The notes beneath the pieces were generated by a model that ran no database searches, was not told the origin of the DNA, and saw only the letters and a list, made by a program, of their open reading frames with translations. A stretch of 64,000 nucleotides of DNA from Ignavibacteriales bacterium (GTDB taxonomy: Bacteria > Bacteroidota > Ignavibacteria > Ignavibacteriales > Melioribacteraceae), in the NCBI GenBank assembly GCA_026390795.1, contig JAPLFG010000003.1, forward strand, positions 2,418,001 through 2,482,000, in the 5' to 3' direction. The translations under genes were made by a program, and so were the position numbers. This document shows, piece by piece, positions 18,613 through 28,135 of the stretch (its first letter is position 1; every line of letters starts with the position of its first letter).

Positions 18613-19271
18613 TGTTTTATCTCTCCGCCAATTATATTTTTCTTGCAGTAATTGGCATAATTCAGAAAATGACTATAAAATCGAAAAGAAAAATTACATC
18701 TGCTTTTATGATTGGATATTTCACTTCTCTTTTGAAGAATGAAATGACCGATGAAGAAACAGAATCAAATCATGATCAAAATTTTTTGATTATGGCTCTA
18801 AACACACAAATTTTCACTACTATGTCGGACCTACATAAAGATATTTTTGGAGAAGAATTCCCACGTGTAAAATTTATTGAATGTATTGATGATCTTAAAG
18901 TAACCCTATGTGATCTTAATGAGATGATTTCAGAAAAGATTCAGAGGGGGGGTGAATCTTTTCTGGAAATTTCATTTTTATGCGGTGGTTTTCTGGGTCT
19001 AACTGAAGCCACTGATTCTCTCCCTCACGAAATACAAAAATTGGAAATCATCGTTTATCATTTATTAAACAAACTTGACGTGAATTTGTGTTGGAATGAT
19101 CTTGAAAAAATTATAAATGATTTAACCTCCGGGGAAATTCAACTGCGCCGGAATTCCCGAGATCAATTATTTTCGATGATATGCGGCAGTCATACAAAGC
19201 ATCAAACGATTTATGAATTCCAAAACTTGTTTGAACGTAATTCTTCAGTACAACATTTTGCCTTCGCTTAA
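18612..19271 (+). CDS. Unrecognised protein of about 200 residues
   Basis: A 219-residue frame from ATG 18612, or 200 residues from ATG 18669, which would leave the palindrome at 18597-18612 free in the leader. I cannot decide between them: neither has a good Shine-Dalgarno. After the optional hydrophobic N-terminus the protein is soluble, acidic and helical (IECIDDLKVTLCDLNEMISE, LPHEIQKLEIIVYHLLNKLD). No family was recognised. The two palindromes upstream suggest that it is regulated. Confidence 0.5.
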   Translation: MFYLSANYIFLAVIGIIQKMTIKSKRKITSAFMIGYFTSLLKNEMTDEETESNHDQNFLIMALNTQIFTTMSDLHKDIFGEEFPRVKFIECIDDLKVTLCDLNEMISEKIQRGGESFLEISFLCGGFLGLTEATDSLPHEIQKLEIIVYHLLNKLDVNLCWNDLEKIINDLTSGEIQLRRNSRDQLFSMICGSHTKHQTIYEFQNLFERNSSVQHFAFA

Positions 19272-19672
19272 CCCCAATTTAATTTTCTATAATCTATTAG
19301 TTCATCTATTCCATTTATATTATTACTGATATTACGCATATTTTTAAATACCTTAGCCACAAAGACACTAGGGCACTAAGAAATATCGAAAAACGAATAA
19401 ATATCAAATTTATACTTGGTGCCTTTGTGTCTTAGTGGCAAAAAATTCACCGCTTGCATAACAACAGCTATTAATTTGAATGAGTAAAAATACTTCAAAA
19501 AACGGAAGTTGGTTTCATTTAAACTGTTTTCCGCATTAATGATTACTTTCAAGAACAAACCCATTATTTTCCCAACTATTTTTATCATATTTCGTATGTA
19601 AAAATTTTCATTTGCTGAATATTAAAAAGCGGTGTTTTCAATTTTGAAAACCGTAAAAATTTTGGAGCTAAT
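19272..19672. other. 401 bp intergenic region with an inverted repeat
   Basis: Holds the GCCACAAAGACAC inverted-repeat element at 19354-19443, an AT-rich tract, and a smaller hairpin at about 19630-19652 (CGGTGTTTTC / GAAAACCG). The sequence TTTTGGAG before 19673 is the Shine-Dalgarno of the aminotransferase. No gene is seen. Confidence 0.6.
19354..19443. repeat. Dispersed inverted repeat, GCCACAAAGACAC family, copy 1
   Basis: Left arm TAGCCACAAAGACACTAGGG (19354-19373) continues into CACTAAG; the right arm (19415-19443) is its imperfect reverse complement, CTTGGTGCCTTTGTGTC and TTAGTGGC. About 35 bp of AT-rich DNA lies between them. A second copy is at 29502. Confidence 0.75.
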
Positions 19673-20866
19673 ATGATTAAATTTTCTCAATGTGTTGACT
19701 CAATGAGAACATCAGAAATACGTGACTTGATGAGTATTGCCATGAGACCGGATATTATTACGTTTGCCGGCGGGATGCCGAATAATGATCTGTTTCCTGT
19801 CAAAGAGATAGACGAGATCTATAACGGACTTGATGACAAAACAAAAAAAGTTGGATTCCAGTATGGACCAACACCCGGTTACCCGCCTTTGATAGAATCT
19901 CTAAAAGAATATTTGAGAGGTAAAGGTTTACCGGTTGATACGAATGAATTAATTATCACAGCCGGATCACTTCAAGCAATTAATATTATTACAAAACTTT
20001 TTGTGAATCCCGGCGATACAGTAATCTGCGAGAATCCATGCTTCATAGGCGGCACTTCGGCATTTAAATCTTATCAAGCTCATATTGTTAGTGTTCCTCT
20101 GGATTCGGACGGAATTATAATGAGTGAGCTGAAGAAAGCAATGGAAGGTGAAGCCAAAAACGCCAAGATTCTATATCTGTCTCCATATTTTCATAATCCC
20201 GCCGGAATTGTTTACAGCAAAAAAAGAAAAGAAGAATTATTAAAATATCTTGAAGGCAAAGAGATAATTCTTATTGAAGATGATCCTTACGGTGAACTTT
20301 ATTTTGAAGATGAGTACAAAGAATTAACCATACCTATGAAAACAATTCAACCTGAACCGGTACCCATCTGCTATCTTGGTTCATTTTCAAAAATTCTTGG
20401 TCCCGGAATGCGCCTCGGCTGGCTCCTTGCCTCACCGGAAATAATCAATAAAGCCCAATTAGCAAAACAATCTATGGATGCATGCTCTTCAACTTTTACA
20501 CAGGTACTTGCAGATCAATTTTTAAGACAAGGAAAATTACAGCCCTATGTTGAACGGTTAAGAATTATTTATGCAAGAAGAATGAAGATAATGAATGACA
20601 GTCTGCAAAAAAATATGCCGCCGGAAGCTACATGGGTTGTTCCTAAAGGCGGATTTTATATTTGGATCTCGCTTCCGCAGCATGTTGATGCTCTTGAAAT
20701 ATTAAAAGAATCAATGAGCCGCGGTGCGATTTTTGTTATTGGCAGAACCTTCGATCCGATGGGAATAAAAAATAATTGTCTGAGATTAGCTTTCTCTCAT
20801 ACACCGGAAGATGAAATTGAGAAAGGAGTCAAAATAATTGCCGAGGCGTTAAAAGCAAGATTATAA
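19673..20866 (+). CDS. PLP-dependent aminotransferase, class I (LysN / 2-aminoadipate type)
   Basis: A 397-residue fold-type I aminotransferase. It has DIITFAGGMPNNDLFP at the N-terminus, QYGPTPGYPPLIESLKEYL, ITAGSLQAINII, YLSPYFHNPAGIVYSKKRKE, the PLP-stacking IEDDPYGELYF and the Schiff-base Lys in LGSFSKILGPGMRLGWL (about residues 236-252). This set, including SFSKILGPG, is typical of the family containing LysN, kynurenine/2-aminoadipate aminotransferases and the catalytic domain of MocR regulators; no DNA-binding domain is attached. The substrate may be aromatic or branched-chain amino acids or 2-aminoadipate. It lies alone, with repeats on both sides. Confidence 0.87.
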   Translation: MIKFSQCVDSMRTSEIRDLMSIAMRPDIITFAGGMPNNDLFPVKEIDEIYNGLDDKTKKVGFQYGPTPGYPPLIESLKEYLRGKGLPVDTNELIITAGSLQAINIITKLFVNPGDTVICENPCFIGGTSAFKSYQAHIVSVPLDSDGIIMSELKKAMEGEAKNAKILYLSPYFHNPAGIVYSKKRKEELLKYLEGKEIILIEDDPYGELYFEDEYKELTIPMKTIQPEPVPICYLGSFSKILGPGMRLGWLLASPEIINKAQLAKQSMDACSSTFTQVLADQFLRQGKLQPYVERLRIIYARRMKIMNDSLQKNMPPEATWVVPKGGFYIWISLPQHVDALEILKESMSRGAIFVIGRTFDPMGIKNNCLRLAFSHTPEDEIEKGVKIIAEALKARL

Positions 20867-21211
20867 AATGAAAATGAAAGACTCTGCAAAAATTTTGGTG
20901 AAATGATTTTCTGAAAAAATAAGTAGCACTATTGAAATGTTAGATCTCATGCGGAATATTAATGAATTTCATGGTATTCAATTAAAAGTTATTAATACTT
21001 ACGTGTTGTGTGACTTAAAAATATAGTTTAATAAACTGTTGAAACAGTTAAAAAAAACATTGTCTCAGTGATTAACCCCGCGATTAATCGCGGGGTTAGA
21101 AGCACAAAATACAATGTTAAAACCGTTTTAACGGTTTACATTCTAATTCACATAACGGGTTAATACTTATCAAACGACAAAGAAAATAGATTTTGATCTT
21201 TCCAACTTTTC
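20867..21211. repeat. Intergenic region with a nested palindromic element
   Basis: Within 20985-21175 there are nested inverted repeats. The core, 21073-21098, is a perfect 26 bp palindrome with half-site TAACCCCGCGATT. Outside it are AACATTGT (21056-21063) and ACAATGTT (21111-21118); then hairpins AACTGTT-ga-AACAGTT (21034-21049) and AAACCGTT-tt-AACGGTTT (21120-21137). The outer flanks are also roughly inverted (GTTGTGTGA on the left, TTCACATAAC on the right). I see no gene. The structure looks like a REP- or MITE-like repeat unit. Confidence 0.65.
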
Positions 21212-21243
21212 TTTGATTAATGCCTACTCCTTCCGTATTTTTG
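21212..21243 (+). promoter_or_regulatory. Putative promoter of ptsN-hisS
   Basis: TTTG at 21212-21215, 20 bp gap, TATTTTTG at 21236-21243: a perfect Bacteroidota -33/-7 pair. The leader before ptsN would be about 28 nt. Confidence 0.65.
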
Positions 21244-21277
21244 AAAAGAATCTAAAACGAATATTTGGTAATATTAA

Positions 21278-21751
21278 ATGAAAATCTGTGAAATTCTAAG
21301 AGTTGAAAAAATTATTGCGTCATTACAAGGCTCTACAAAAGCCGAAGTAATTGACGAACTCATTAATCTCTTTAAAGATGACGAACGAGTAAGCGACCTC
21401 GAAGGATTGCGTAACGCCGTGCATGAAAGAGAAAAAATCATGTCTACCGGCGTTGGTAAAGGATTTGCGATTCCTCATGCAAAAACAAACAGTGTAAATG
21501 AGATTATTGCAGCATTCGGTAAACTTGATAAGCCTCTAGACTTTCAAGCGCTTGATGAACAACCGGTTAATATTATTTTTCTTTTAGTCGGAAAAGAAAA
21601 TATGGTTGGTCCTCATATTAAACTGCTCAGCCGTATCTCCCGTATGATGAATAAAGATGAATTCCGTGAAAGTCTGGCTAATGCTAAAACTTCAGAAGAA
21701 ATCTATTCGTTATTCGAACAGGAAGAGAAACAATATTTTGAAGCAGTATAA
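21278..21751 (+). CDS. ptsN: PTS EIIA component, PtsN/fructose type
   Basis: A 157-residue EIIA domain of the fructose/nitrogen (PtsN) class. The phosphorylated His is His67 in GKGFAIPHAKT, and the rest follows the family (VHEREKIMSTGVG before it, NIIFLLVGKENM and HIKLLSRISRMM after it). PtsN-type proteins take phosphate from a PTS phosphocarrier and act mainly as regulators, for example of potassium transport including KdpD in proteobacteria. No sugar-specific EIIB/EIIC is nearby, which favours a regulatory role. It is 2 bp upstream of hisS and clearly cotranscribed with it. Confidence 0.9.
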   Translation: MKICEILRVEKIIASLQGSTKAEVIDELINLFKDDERVSDLEGLRNAVHEREKIMSTGVGKGFAIPHAKTNSVNEIIAAFGKLDKPLDFQALDEQPVNIIFLLVGKENMVGPHIKLLSRISRMMNKDEFRESLANAKTSEEIYSLFEQEEKQYFEAV

Positions 21752-21753
21752 AT

Positions 21754-23016
21754 ATGATTAAAGCCGTAACTGGAACCCGCGATACACTTCCAGCCGATAT
21801 TCCTAAATGGAATTACTTGCAAACGATTGTCGAATCGGTATTCTCAAAATTTAACTACAAAGAAATCCGTACCCCCATTTTTGAAGAGACAACTTTATTC
21901 GCCCGTGGAATCGGAGAAGCAACAGATATTGTCGGCAAAGAGATGTATACTTTTGTTGACCGGAGCGGAGATAGCGTTACACTAAGACCTGAAATGACTG
22001 CCGGTGTTGTACGGGCATTCATCGAACATTCGTTGGACAAAAAGCAAAATCTTAATAAACTTTTTTACATCGGACCAATGTTCCGCCAGGAACGTCCGCA
22101 AGCCGGGCGATTCCGCCAGTTTCATCAATTCGGAGCTGAGGCACTTGGAAGTAACGACCCTCTTCTAGATGCCGAAATGATAATTATGGCTTACGATATT
22201 TTTGCCAGCCTCGGGTTGAAACATTTGGTGGTGAAGATCAATTCGCTTGGCGTTCCATCTTCAAGAGAAAGTTATAAAACTATATTAAAAAATTATCTTG
22301 AACCGCATTTCGAAAAACTTACTTCTGAAAGTAAAAAAAGATTTGATACAAACATTCTCCGTCTATTCGACAGCAAAGAAGAGAACGACCGTAAGATCAT
22401 GGAGAACGCACCGCTTTTAATCGAATATCTTGATAATGAAAGTCTTGAACATTTCGAAAAAGTAAAACGGGCTTTGCTGGCTTCGCATATTCCCTTCGAA
22501 GTTGATGCCCGTTTAGTGAGGGGACTGGATTATTATACGCATACAACATTTGAAGTTGTTAGCGGAAGTGTTGGTTCTCAGAGCGCATTATGTGGCGGAG
22601 GAAGATATAATCTCCTTGTCAAAGAACTTGGAGGAGGAGAAACTCCGGGAATCGGTTTTGCCGCTGGGATAGAAAGAATTTTACTCGCGTGCGAAAATGA
22701 AAAATCATTTTCATTAGAAGAAGAAAAACTAGATCTTTTCCTGGTAACAATTGAAAGAGATTTACAGAACTTTGCATATCAAACCGCAGTAGATTTTAGA
22801 AGAAAAGGTCTAACAGTTGATCTTGATTATTTGAGCAGAAGTGTAAAAGCTCAGATGCGGGAAGCAAATAGAACCAATGCAAAATATGTTTTGCTTATCG
22901 GCGGAGAAGAATTTGCACGTGGTGAGTTAGTTCTAAAAAATATGAGCAATGGTGAACAGAAAATTTTTAATAAAGACGAATCCGAGAAAATCTTTCTTAG
23001 TATAAAGGAGAATTGA
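21754..23016 (+). CDS. hisS: Histidyl-tRNA synthetase
   Basis: A 420-residue class II synthetase that charges tRNA-His. Motif 1 is around YKEIRTPIFEETTLFARGIGE, motif 2 is FRQERPQAGRFRQFHQFGAE, the HisA motif is LVRGLDYYTHTTFEV and motif 3 is GIGFAAGIERIL. The C-terminal anticodon-binding domain follows (LDLFLVTIERD to the end). Length is normal. It lies between ptsN (2 bp gap) and an orphan that begins immediately after its stop codon. Confidence 0.97.
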   Translation: MIKAVTGTRDTLPADIPKWNYLQTIVESVFSKFNYKEIRTPIFEETTLFARGIGEATDIVGKEMYTFVDRSGDSVTLRPEMTAGVVRAFIEHSLDKKQNLNKLFYIGPMFRQERPQAGRFRQFHQFGAEALGSNDPLLDAEMIIMAYDIFASLGLKHLVVKINSLGVPSSRESYKTILKNYLEPHFEKLTSESKKRFDTNILRLFDSKEENDRKIMENAPLLIEYLDNESLEHFEKVKRALLASHIPFEVDARLVRGLDYYTHTTFEVVSGSVGSQSALCGGGRYNLLVKELGGGETPGIGFAAGIERILLACENEKSFSLEEEKLDLFLVTIERDLQNFAYQTAVDFRRKGLTVDLDYLSRSVKAQMREANRTNAKYVLLIGGEEFARGELVLKNMSNGEQKIFNKDESEKIFLSIKEN

Positions 23017-23532
23017 TTGTCTCTAAAAAAACCGGTTAGCATTCCCAAGATACCTAAGACAAGAAAGAAAAAAGCGCATCTTGCGCTATTAGCCGTTCCC
23101 ACAAAGAAACCGGACAAAATTGAATATCTATGTAAAGCTTATTATGATTATGATGAAACCGAGAGAAAACAATATTGTGTCTTTGCAATTGAAACGATAG
23201 TTGAGTTTACAAGTTTTTCGTATGAAGTTTCTGTGGATGTAATCCAGGAAAAAAATGTATTCAATTTTGTGCTGATGGGTCTTAAGGCGAAAACAAATGT
23301 AGTACCTCTTGTTCAACCGGCAAGAACGGAATTGCGTTTTCAAGATCTGGTTGGTGATTACATTGTGAATGTTGTAAAACAAGATGGTGCAATCAATACA
23401 GGCGAATATCATTTTAATATTTATAAAAAAGAAATTCTTTTAACAAAACATTACAAACCAAAAAAGAAAAACAATCGCCTCTTTTGTCAATTTGAAGTTG
23501 CAGAAGAAGAATTTTCTTTTCCCGAAAAATAA
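23017..23532 (+). CDS. Unrecognised protein downstream of hisS
   Basis: A 171-residue protein starting at TTG 23017, directly after the hisS stop; AAGGAG at 23005-23010, 6 bp before it, makes this start convincing. The N-terminus is very basic (KIPKTRKKKAHLA), followed by a beta-rich region that may be a small barrel or ligand-binding fold (YCVFAIETIVEFTSFSYEVS, NFVLMGLKAKTNVVPLVQPA). No signal peptide is seen. I do not recognise a family. It is the last gene of the ptsN-hisS unit. Confidence 0.65.
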   Translation: MSLKKPVSIPKIPKTRKKKAHLALLAVPTKKPDKIEYLCKAYYDYDETERKQYCVFAIETIVEFTSFSYEVSVDVIQEKNVFNFVLMGLKAKTNVVPLVQPARTELRFQDLVGDYIVNVVKQDGAINTGEYHFNIYKKEILLTKHYKPKKKNNRLFCQFEVAEEEFSFPEK

Positions 23533-23541
23533 AAAGGAATA

Positions 23542-23617
23542 GAACGCTGATCTTTATGATAACTATGATTAATTGAGATCATAAAAAATCATAAACGATC
23601 ATAAGAATCCGCGTTCC
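23542..23617. repeat. Dispersed inverted repeat, GAACGC/ATCATAAAAAATCAT family, copy 1
   Basis: It starts with GAACGCTGATC (23542 onward) and ends with ATCCGCGTTC (to 23616), which are imperfect inverted arms; between them are repeated ATCATAA units (ATCATAAAAAATCATAAACG). A second copy lies at 28135-28211. Confidence 0.75.
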
Positions 23618-23626
23618 ATTTGATTT

Positions 23627-24358
23627 ATGCAAAAAATCTTTGGTAGAAAACCGGTTCTTGAAGCTCTAAAATCCGATGCGGAGATAGAAGTGATCTATAT
23701 CGCTTTTGGTCAGCACGGCGATGTAATCAGTCAGATATTTTCCGCTGCGAAGAGTAGAGGAGTAAAGATTACTCAGCTTGCAACACCAAAGTTTGATGCT
23801 CTGGAAGACGGACAAAATGCTCAAGGAGTTATTGCTCTCAAGAGTACGCAAAAATATTTTGACCTTAGTGAACTGATCAAAAAATCAAAAGCATCACCAT
23901 TGCCGCTTTTGCTTCTTCTAGATTCAATTCAGGACACACACAATCTAGGCGCAATATTACGGACAGCCGAATGTGCCGGTGCCGATGGAGTTATTATCAC
24001 AACAAATCAGAGTGCGCCAATTAATGAAATTGTAGAAAAAATTTCTGCCGGTGCGGTTTCGCATCTTAAAATTTGTAAGGTAAATAATCTTGTCCGAACG
24101 ATTGAAGATTTGAAAAAAAATGGATTTTGGATCGTCGGAACTCACATCAACGGAGAGAAAAATTACAATCAACTTGATTATAAAATGCCCGTGGCTCTTG
24201 TAATGGGAAATGAAGAAAAGGGGATCCGTAAACTCGTTTCTGAAAATTGCGATTTCCTAGTAAAAATCCCTATGAAGGGAAAAATTGGCTCGCTCAATGT
24301 TTCCGTTTCAACCGGTATTCTTCTTTTCGAAATAAACCGCCAAAGATTAACTAATTAA
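23627..24358 (+). CDS. rlmB: 23S rRNA 2'-O-methyltransferase RlmB (SpoU/TrmH family)
   Basis: A 243-residue SPOUT methyltransferase. The short N-terminal substrate-binding domain (QKIFGRKPVLEALKSDAEIE) is that of RlmB/TrmH group enzymes; the catalytic domain has motif 1 QDTHNLGAILRTAECAGADG, motif 2 VMGNEEKGIRKLV and motif 3 MKGKIGSLNVSVSTGILLFE. RlmB methylates a G in the 23S rRNA peptidyl-transferase region; related proteins act on tRNA, so the exact site is less sure. It starts 10 bp after a dispersed repeat, and sufB follows with its own promoter. Confidence 0.9.
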   Translation: MQKIFGRKPVLEALKSDAEIEVIYIAFGQHGDVISQIFSAAKSRGVKITQLATPKFDALEDGQNAQGVIALKSTQKYFDLSELIKKSKASPLPLLLLLDSIQDTHNLGAILRTAECAGADGVIITTNQSAPINEIVEKISAGAVSHLKICKVNNLVRTIEDLKKNGFWIVGTHINGEKNYNQLDYKMPVALVMGNEEKGIRKLVSENCDFLVKIPMKGKIGSLNVSVSTGILLFEINRQRLTN

Positions 24359-24405
24359 TGCGATTTTGGAACGATTTTTAACTGAAAATGGTTTTAATTA
24401 TAATC

Positions 24406-24436
24406 TTGACTTTATTTTCAAGATAGAATAGTTTTG
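24406..24436 (+). promoter_or_regulatory. Putative promoter of the suf operon
   Basis: TTG at 24406-24408, 20 bp gap, TAGTTTTG at 24429-24436: perfect at the -7 element. The leader before sufB is about 20 nt. Confidence 0.65.
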
Positions 24437-24464
24437 AACCCGGTAATAAACTGAAAGAAGCAAA

Positions 24465-25952
24465 ATGAATAATATTGAAGAAAAAGAATTAAAGCCGCCT
24501 CAAGAAATCAGCGACGATATGAAAGTACTGGATGATTTAACCAGTTCCGAATATAAATGGGGTTTTGTGACTGATATTGAATCGGAAACAGCCGCTAAAG
24601 GTCTGAATGAAGATGTTGTAAGAATGATCTCGAAAAAGAAGAACGAACCCGAATGGATGACCGAATGGCGGTTGAAAGCATATCGTTATTGGTTGAAAAT
24701 GGAAGAACCGAAGTGGCCGAATGTGCATTATCCCAAAATTGATTATCAAAATATAAGCTACTACTCGGCTCCAAAGCAGAAACCAAAATTAAATTCTCTA
24801 AACGAAGTTGATCCCGAATTGTTAAAGACTTTCGAAAAACTTGGAATTCCGCTTGAAGAACAAAAATTTCTTTCGGGTGTTGCTGTTGATGCTGTGTTCG
24901 ATTCGGTCTCTGTCGCTACAACATTCAAAGAATCGTTGAATGAAAAGGGAATAATATTCTGTTCTGTTTCCGAGGCGGTTAAAGAGCATCCGGAACTTGT
25001 AAAAAAATATCTAGGTTCAGTTGTTCCGTACACAGATAACTTCTTTGCTGCTTTGAATGCAGCAGTATTTAGCGACGGTTCATTTGTTTACATACCAAAA
25101 GGTGTACGCTGCCCGATGGAACTCTCAACTTATTTTAGAATTAATACACAAGAGACGGGACAGTTTGAGCGCACTTTAATCATTGCAGAAGAAGGCGCTT
25201 ATGTAAGTTATCTCGAAGGTTGCACCGCACCTATCAGAGATACCAATCAGTTGCATGCCGCAGTAGTTGAACTGGTTGTGCTTGATAACGCAGAAATAAA
25301 ATATTCGACAGTTCAGAATTGGTATCCCGGCGATAAAGAAGGCAAGGGCGGCATTTACAATTTTGTAACTAAACGAGGCGCCTGCAGAGGAAAGCATTCA
25401 AAAATTTCTTGGACTCAAGTTGAAACGGGTTCGGCAATTACGTGGAAATATCCAAGTTGTATTTTACAAGGAGATTATTCAATCGGTGAATTTTATTCTG
25501 TGGCGGTAACAAATAATATGCAGCAAGCCGATACCGGAACAAAAATGATTCATCTAGGTAAACACACAAAAAGTACCGTTGTCTCGAAAGGAATTTCTGC
25601 CGGTCGAAGCAACAACTCATACCGTGGTTTAATAAGAATTGGAAAGAATGCTGAAGGTGCCCGCAATTATACACAATGCGATTCTATGTTGATGGGTGAC
25701 CGTTGCGGAGCTCATACGTTTCCATATATAGAAGTTGAAAATGATACGGCGAAAGTTGAACATGAAGCAACAACCTCGAAGATTGGTGAAGATCAAATAT
25801 TTTATTTGAATCAACGTGGTATAGCGACTGAAGATGCGGTTAACATGATTGTGAATGGTTTTTGTAAAGAAGTGTTTAAAGAATTGCCGATGGAATTTGC
25901 TGTGGAAGCACAGAAACTCCTTGCTATTAGTCTTGAAGGTAGCGTCGGGTAA
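24465..25952 (+). CDS. sufB: Fe-S cluster assembly scaffold SufB
   Basis: A 495-residue SufB, the scaffold subunit of the SufBC2D complex on which Fe-S clusters are assembled. The family hallmarks are clear: [17 protein letters not shown] near the N-terminus, [60 protein letters not shown] and the C-terminal core with [20 protein letters not shown] and [12 protein letters not shown]. The beta-helix Cys residues (GCTAPI, GACRGK) are present. First gene of sufBCDS; the promoter at 24406 precedes it. Confidence 0.97.
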   Translation: MNNIEEKELKPPQEISDDMKVLDDLTSSEYKWGFVTDIESETAAKGLNEDVVRMISKKKNEPEWMTEWRLKAYRYWLKMEEPKWPNVHYPKIDYQNISYYSAPKQKPKLNSLNEVDPELLKTFEKLGIPLEEQKFLSGVAVDAVFDSVSVATTFKESLNEKGIIFCSVSEAVKEHPELVKKYLGSVVPYTDNFFAALNAAVFSDGSFVYIPKGVRCPMELSTYFRINTQETGQFERTLIIAEEGAYVSYLEGCTAPIRDTNQLHAAVVELVVLDNAEIKYSTVQNWYPGDKEGKGGIYNFVTKRGACRGKHSKISWTQVETGSAITWKYPSCILQGDYSIGEFYSVAVTNNMQQADTGTKMIHLGKHTKSTVVSKGISAGRSNNSYRGLIRIGKNAEGARNYTQCDSMLMGDRCGAHTFPYIEVENDTAKVEHEATTSKIGEDQIFYLNQRGIATEDAVNMIVNGFCKEVFKELPMEFAVEAQKLLAISLEGSVG

Positions 25953-26030
25953 AGCAATTGCTAATTTATAATTGAGAATTTATAATTAAAGCTGATGGCT
26001 GAATGCCGACAGCTGAAAACTGAGGAAAAA

Positions 26031-26807
26031 ATGTTATCAATAAAAAATCTGCGTGCAAATGTAGAAGGAAATGAAATTCTTAAAGGGATCGATCTGGAAA
26101 TAAAAACTGGTGAAGTTCATGCTATAATGGGTCCTAACGGTTCCGGAAAAAGTACACTAGCTAATGTGTTAACTGGAAATAAAAGTTACGAAGTAACCGG
26201 TGGAGAAGTTTTATTTGAGGGAAAAAATCTGCTTGAAATGGATCCCGAAACACGTGCAAGGGAAGGAATGTTTCTTGCATTTCAGTATCCGGTGGAAATT
26301 CCCGGAATCAGTAACGCGACATTTCTAAAAACAGCTCTTAATGAAATTAGAAAATATAAAAGCGAAGCGGAATTAACTCCAAAACAATTTCTTGAGAAGA
26401 TTAAGGAGAAAGCAAAAATTCTTGGTCTCGATGAAACGCTTATCAGCCGTTATGTTAATGTCGGTTTCTCCGGCGGTGAGAAGAAAAGAAATGAAATTTT
26501 TCAAATGCTGATGCTTGAACCGAAATTTGTTCTTCTGGATGAAACAGATTCTGGTCTTGATATTGACGCGCTCCGAATTGTATCAGACGGAGTGAATGTT
26601 TATAAAAATGGAAAAAATGCATTCCTAGTAATTACTCACTATCAAAGACTGCTCAATTATATACAGCCGGATTTTGTTCATGTTCTTTACAAAGGAAAAA
26701 TTATTAAATCCGGTGGAAAAGAATTAGCTCTTGAACTGGAAGAAAAAGGTTACGATTGGATCAAAACAGAAGAAGTTGAGACTGAAAATGTGCGATTGGA
26801 GAAATAA
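26031..26807 (+). CDS. sufC: Fe-S assembly ATPase SufC
   Basis: A 258-residue ABC-type ATPase that powers SufBCD. Walker A is GPNGSGKST (about residues 34-42), the signature is SGGEKKRNE, Walker B is KFVLLDETDSGLD with the SufC-specific DSGLD, and the switch His is in VITHYQRLLNY. I chose ATG 26031 (GAGG just upstream) because an in-frame start 12 codons earlier lies in a stretch of repeat-like intergenic sequence (GCTGATGGCTGAATG). Its stop overlaps the sufD start (TAATG). Confidence 0.96.
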   Translation: MLSIKNLRANVEGNEILKGIDLEIKTGEVHAIMGPNGSGKSTLANVLTGNKSYEVTGGEVLFEGKNLLEMDPETRAREGMFLAFQYPVEIPGISNATFLKTALNEIRKYKSEAELTPKQFLEKIKEKAKILGLDETLISRYVNVGFSGGEKKRNEIFQMLMLEPKFVLLDETDSGLDIDALRIVSDGVNVYKNGKNAFLVITHYQRLLNYIQPDFVHVLYKGKIIKSGGKELALELEEKGYDWIKTEEVETENVRLEK

Positions 26808-28135
26808 TGACCGGTAAAGAATTTTATATAGAAAACTTCAATACGTTTCAAAAGAAATTAAACGGAGAATCGAAATCATTTTTAAATGATATCCGCAAAG
26901 AAGCGATGAACAGATTGTCTGAACTTGAATTTCCGACAAACCGAAACGAAGAATGGAAATACACAAACGTATCGCCGATTCTAAAACAGAATTTTGTCCC
27001 GGCAGTTAATACAACAATACCAAATTTTACCAAGGAGGAGATCAAAAAATTTCTCTTTCAAGATTTTGATTGCCACTTATTAGTCTTTGTAAATGGATTT
27101 TTTTCTGAAGAATTAAGCAGAATCGATCAGCTTCCAAAAGGTGTTGTTTTAGGAAGTTTGAAGAAAATTTCTAAAGAAGATCCTCAAATTCTCAGCAGTT
27201 ACATTAATAAGATTTCAAAAATTGATAACGCGTTTAACGCTTTGAATACGGCTTATGCGCTTGATGGTCTTGTTGTTATTGTACCGGACGGAATTGAACT
27301 CGAGAAACCAATTCAAGTTTTGTATCTAAACACAAGCGAGAACGAAGTAGTCCTTTCTCTTCCAAGAAATTTGATTGTCGCCGGAAAAAAATCATACGTA
27401 AGTGTTATTGCAAATTACAGCGGTTACGGAGAAGAAAAATACTTCAGCAATATCATTACTGAAGTTTTTGTTGATGAATATGCAATAGTTAATCTCTGCA
27501 AAGTTCAGAATGAGAATGAGAATTCATACCATATTGAAAAAGTGCAGGCACAGCAAAAGAAGAATAGCGTCTTCAATCATTACAATGTGACTTTCGGCGG
27601 AGCGATTGTGCGCAACGATATAAATTCTTTGCTCGATGGCGAGAATATCGAAACGCATTACTACGGTTTATATATGGCAAACGGAACGCAGCACGTTGAC
27701 AACCATACATTTATCGATCATGCAAAACCTAATTGTATGAGCAACGAACTTTATAAAGGAATTCTCGACGATAATTCTCGCGGCGTATTTAACGGAAAAA
27801 TTATTGTTCGCCAAGACGCGCAAAAGACAAACGCGTATCAGCAGAACAAAACAATTTTACTCTCTAAAGGTGCAACTATTGATACAAAACCGCAGCTTGA
27901 AATTTTTGCAGATGATGTTAAATGTTCTCATGGCGCAACAGTCGGTCATCTTGATGAGACATCGGAGTTTTACATTCGTTCACGCGGTGTACCGCAAGAA
28001 CTTGCTAAATCAATGTTGATTAGAGCATTTGCAAATGATGTAATTGAGACTATAAAGATTGAACCGTTGAAAGAGCAGATCAATAATATGATATTTGATC
28101 ATCTTCACAGAATTGAAATTGAAAATGAAAAATAG
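26807..28135 (+). CDS. sufD: Fe-S assembly protein SufD
   Basis: A 442-residue SufD, the partner of SufB. The N-terminal region has LEFPTNRNEEWKYTNVSPIL, and the C-terminal beta-helix has the conserved segments DNHTFIDHAKPNCMSNELYK, DDNSRGVFNGKIIV, AQKTNAYQQNKTILLS and IFADDVKCSHGATVG, the last holding the Cys-Ser-His that corresponds to the functional His/Cys of SufB/D. The start codon shares one base with the sufC stop, so translation is coupled. A dispersed repeat begins right at its stop codon. Confidence 0.96.
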   Translation: MTGKEFYIENFNTFQKKLNGESKSFLNDIRKEAMNRLSELEFPTNRNEEWKYTNVSPILKQNFVPAVNTTIPNFTKEEIKKFLFQDFDCHLLVFVNGFFSEELSRIDQLPKGVVLGSLKKISKEDPQILSSYINKISKIDNAFNALNTAYALDGLVVIVPDGIELEKPIQVLYLNTSENEVVLSLPRNLIVAGKKSYVSVIANYSGYGEEKYFSNIITEVFVDEYAIVNLCKVQNENENSYHIEKVQAQQKKNSVFNHYNVTFGGAIVRNDINSLLDGENIETHYYGLYMANGTQHVDNHTFIDHAKPNCMSNELYKGILDDNSRGVFNGKIIVRQDAQKTNAYQQNKTILLSKGATIDTKPQLEIFADDVKCSHGATVGHLDETSEFYIRSRGVPQELAKSMLIRAFANDVIETIKIEPLKEQINNMIFDHLHRIEIENEK

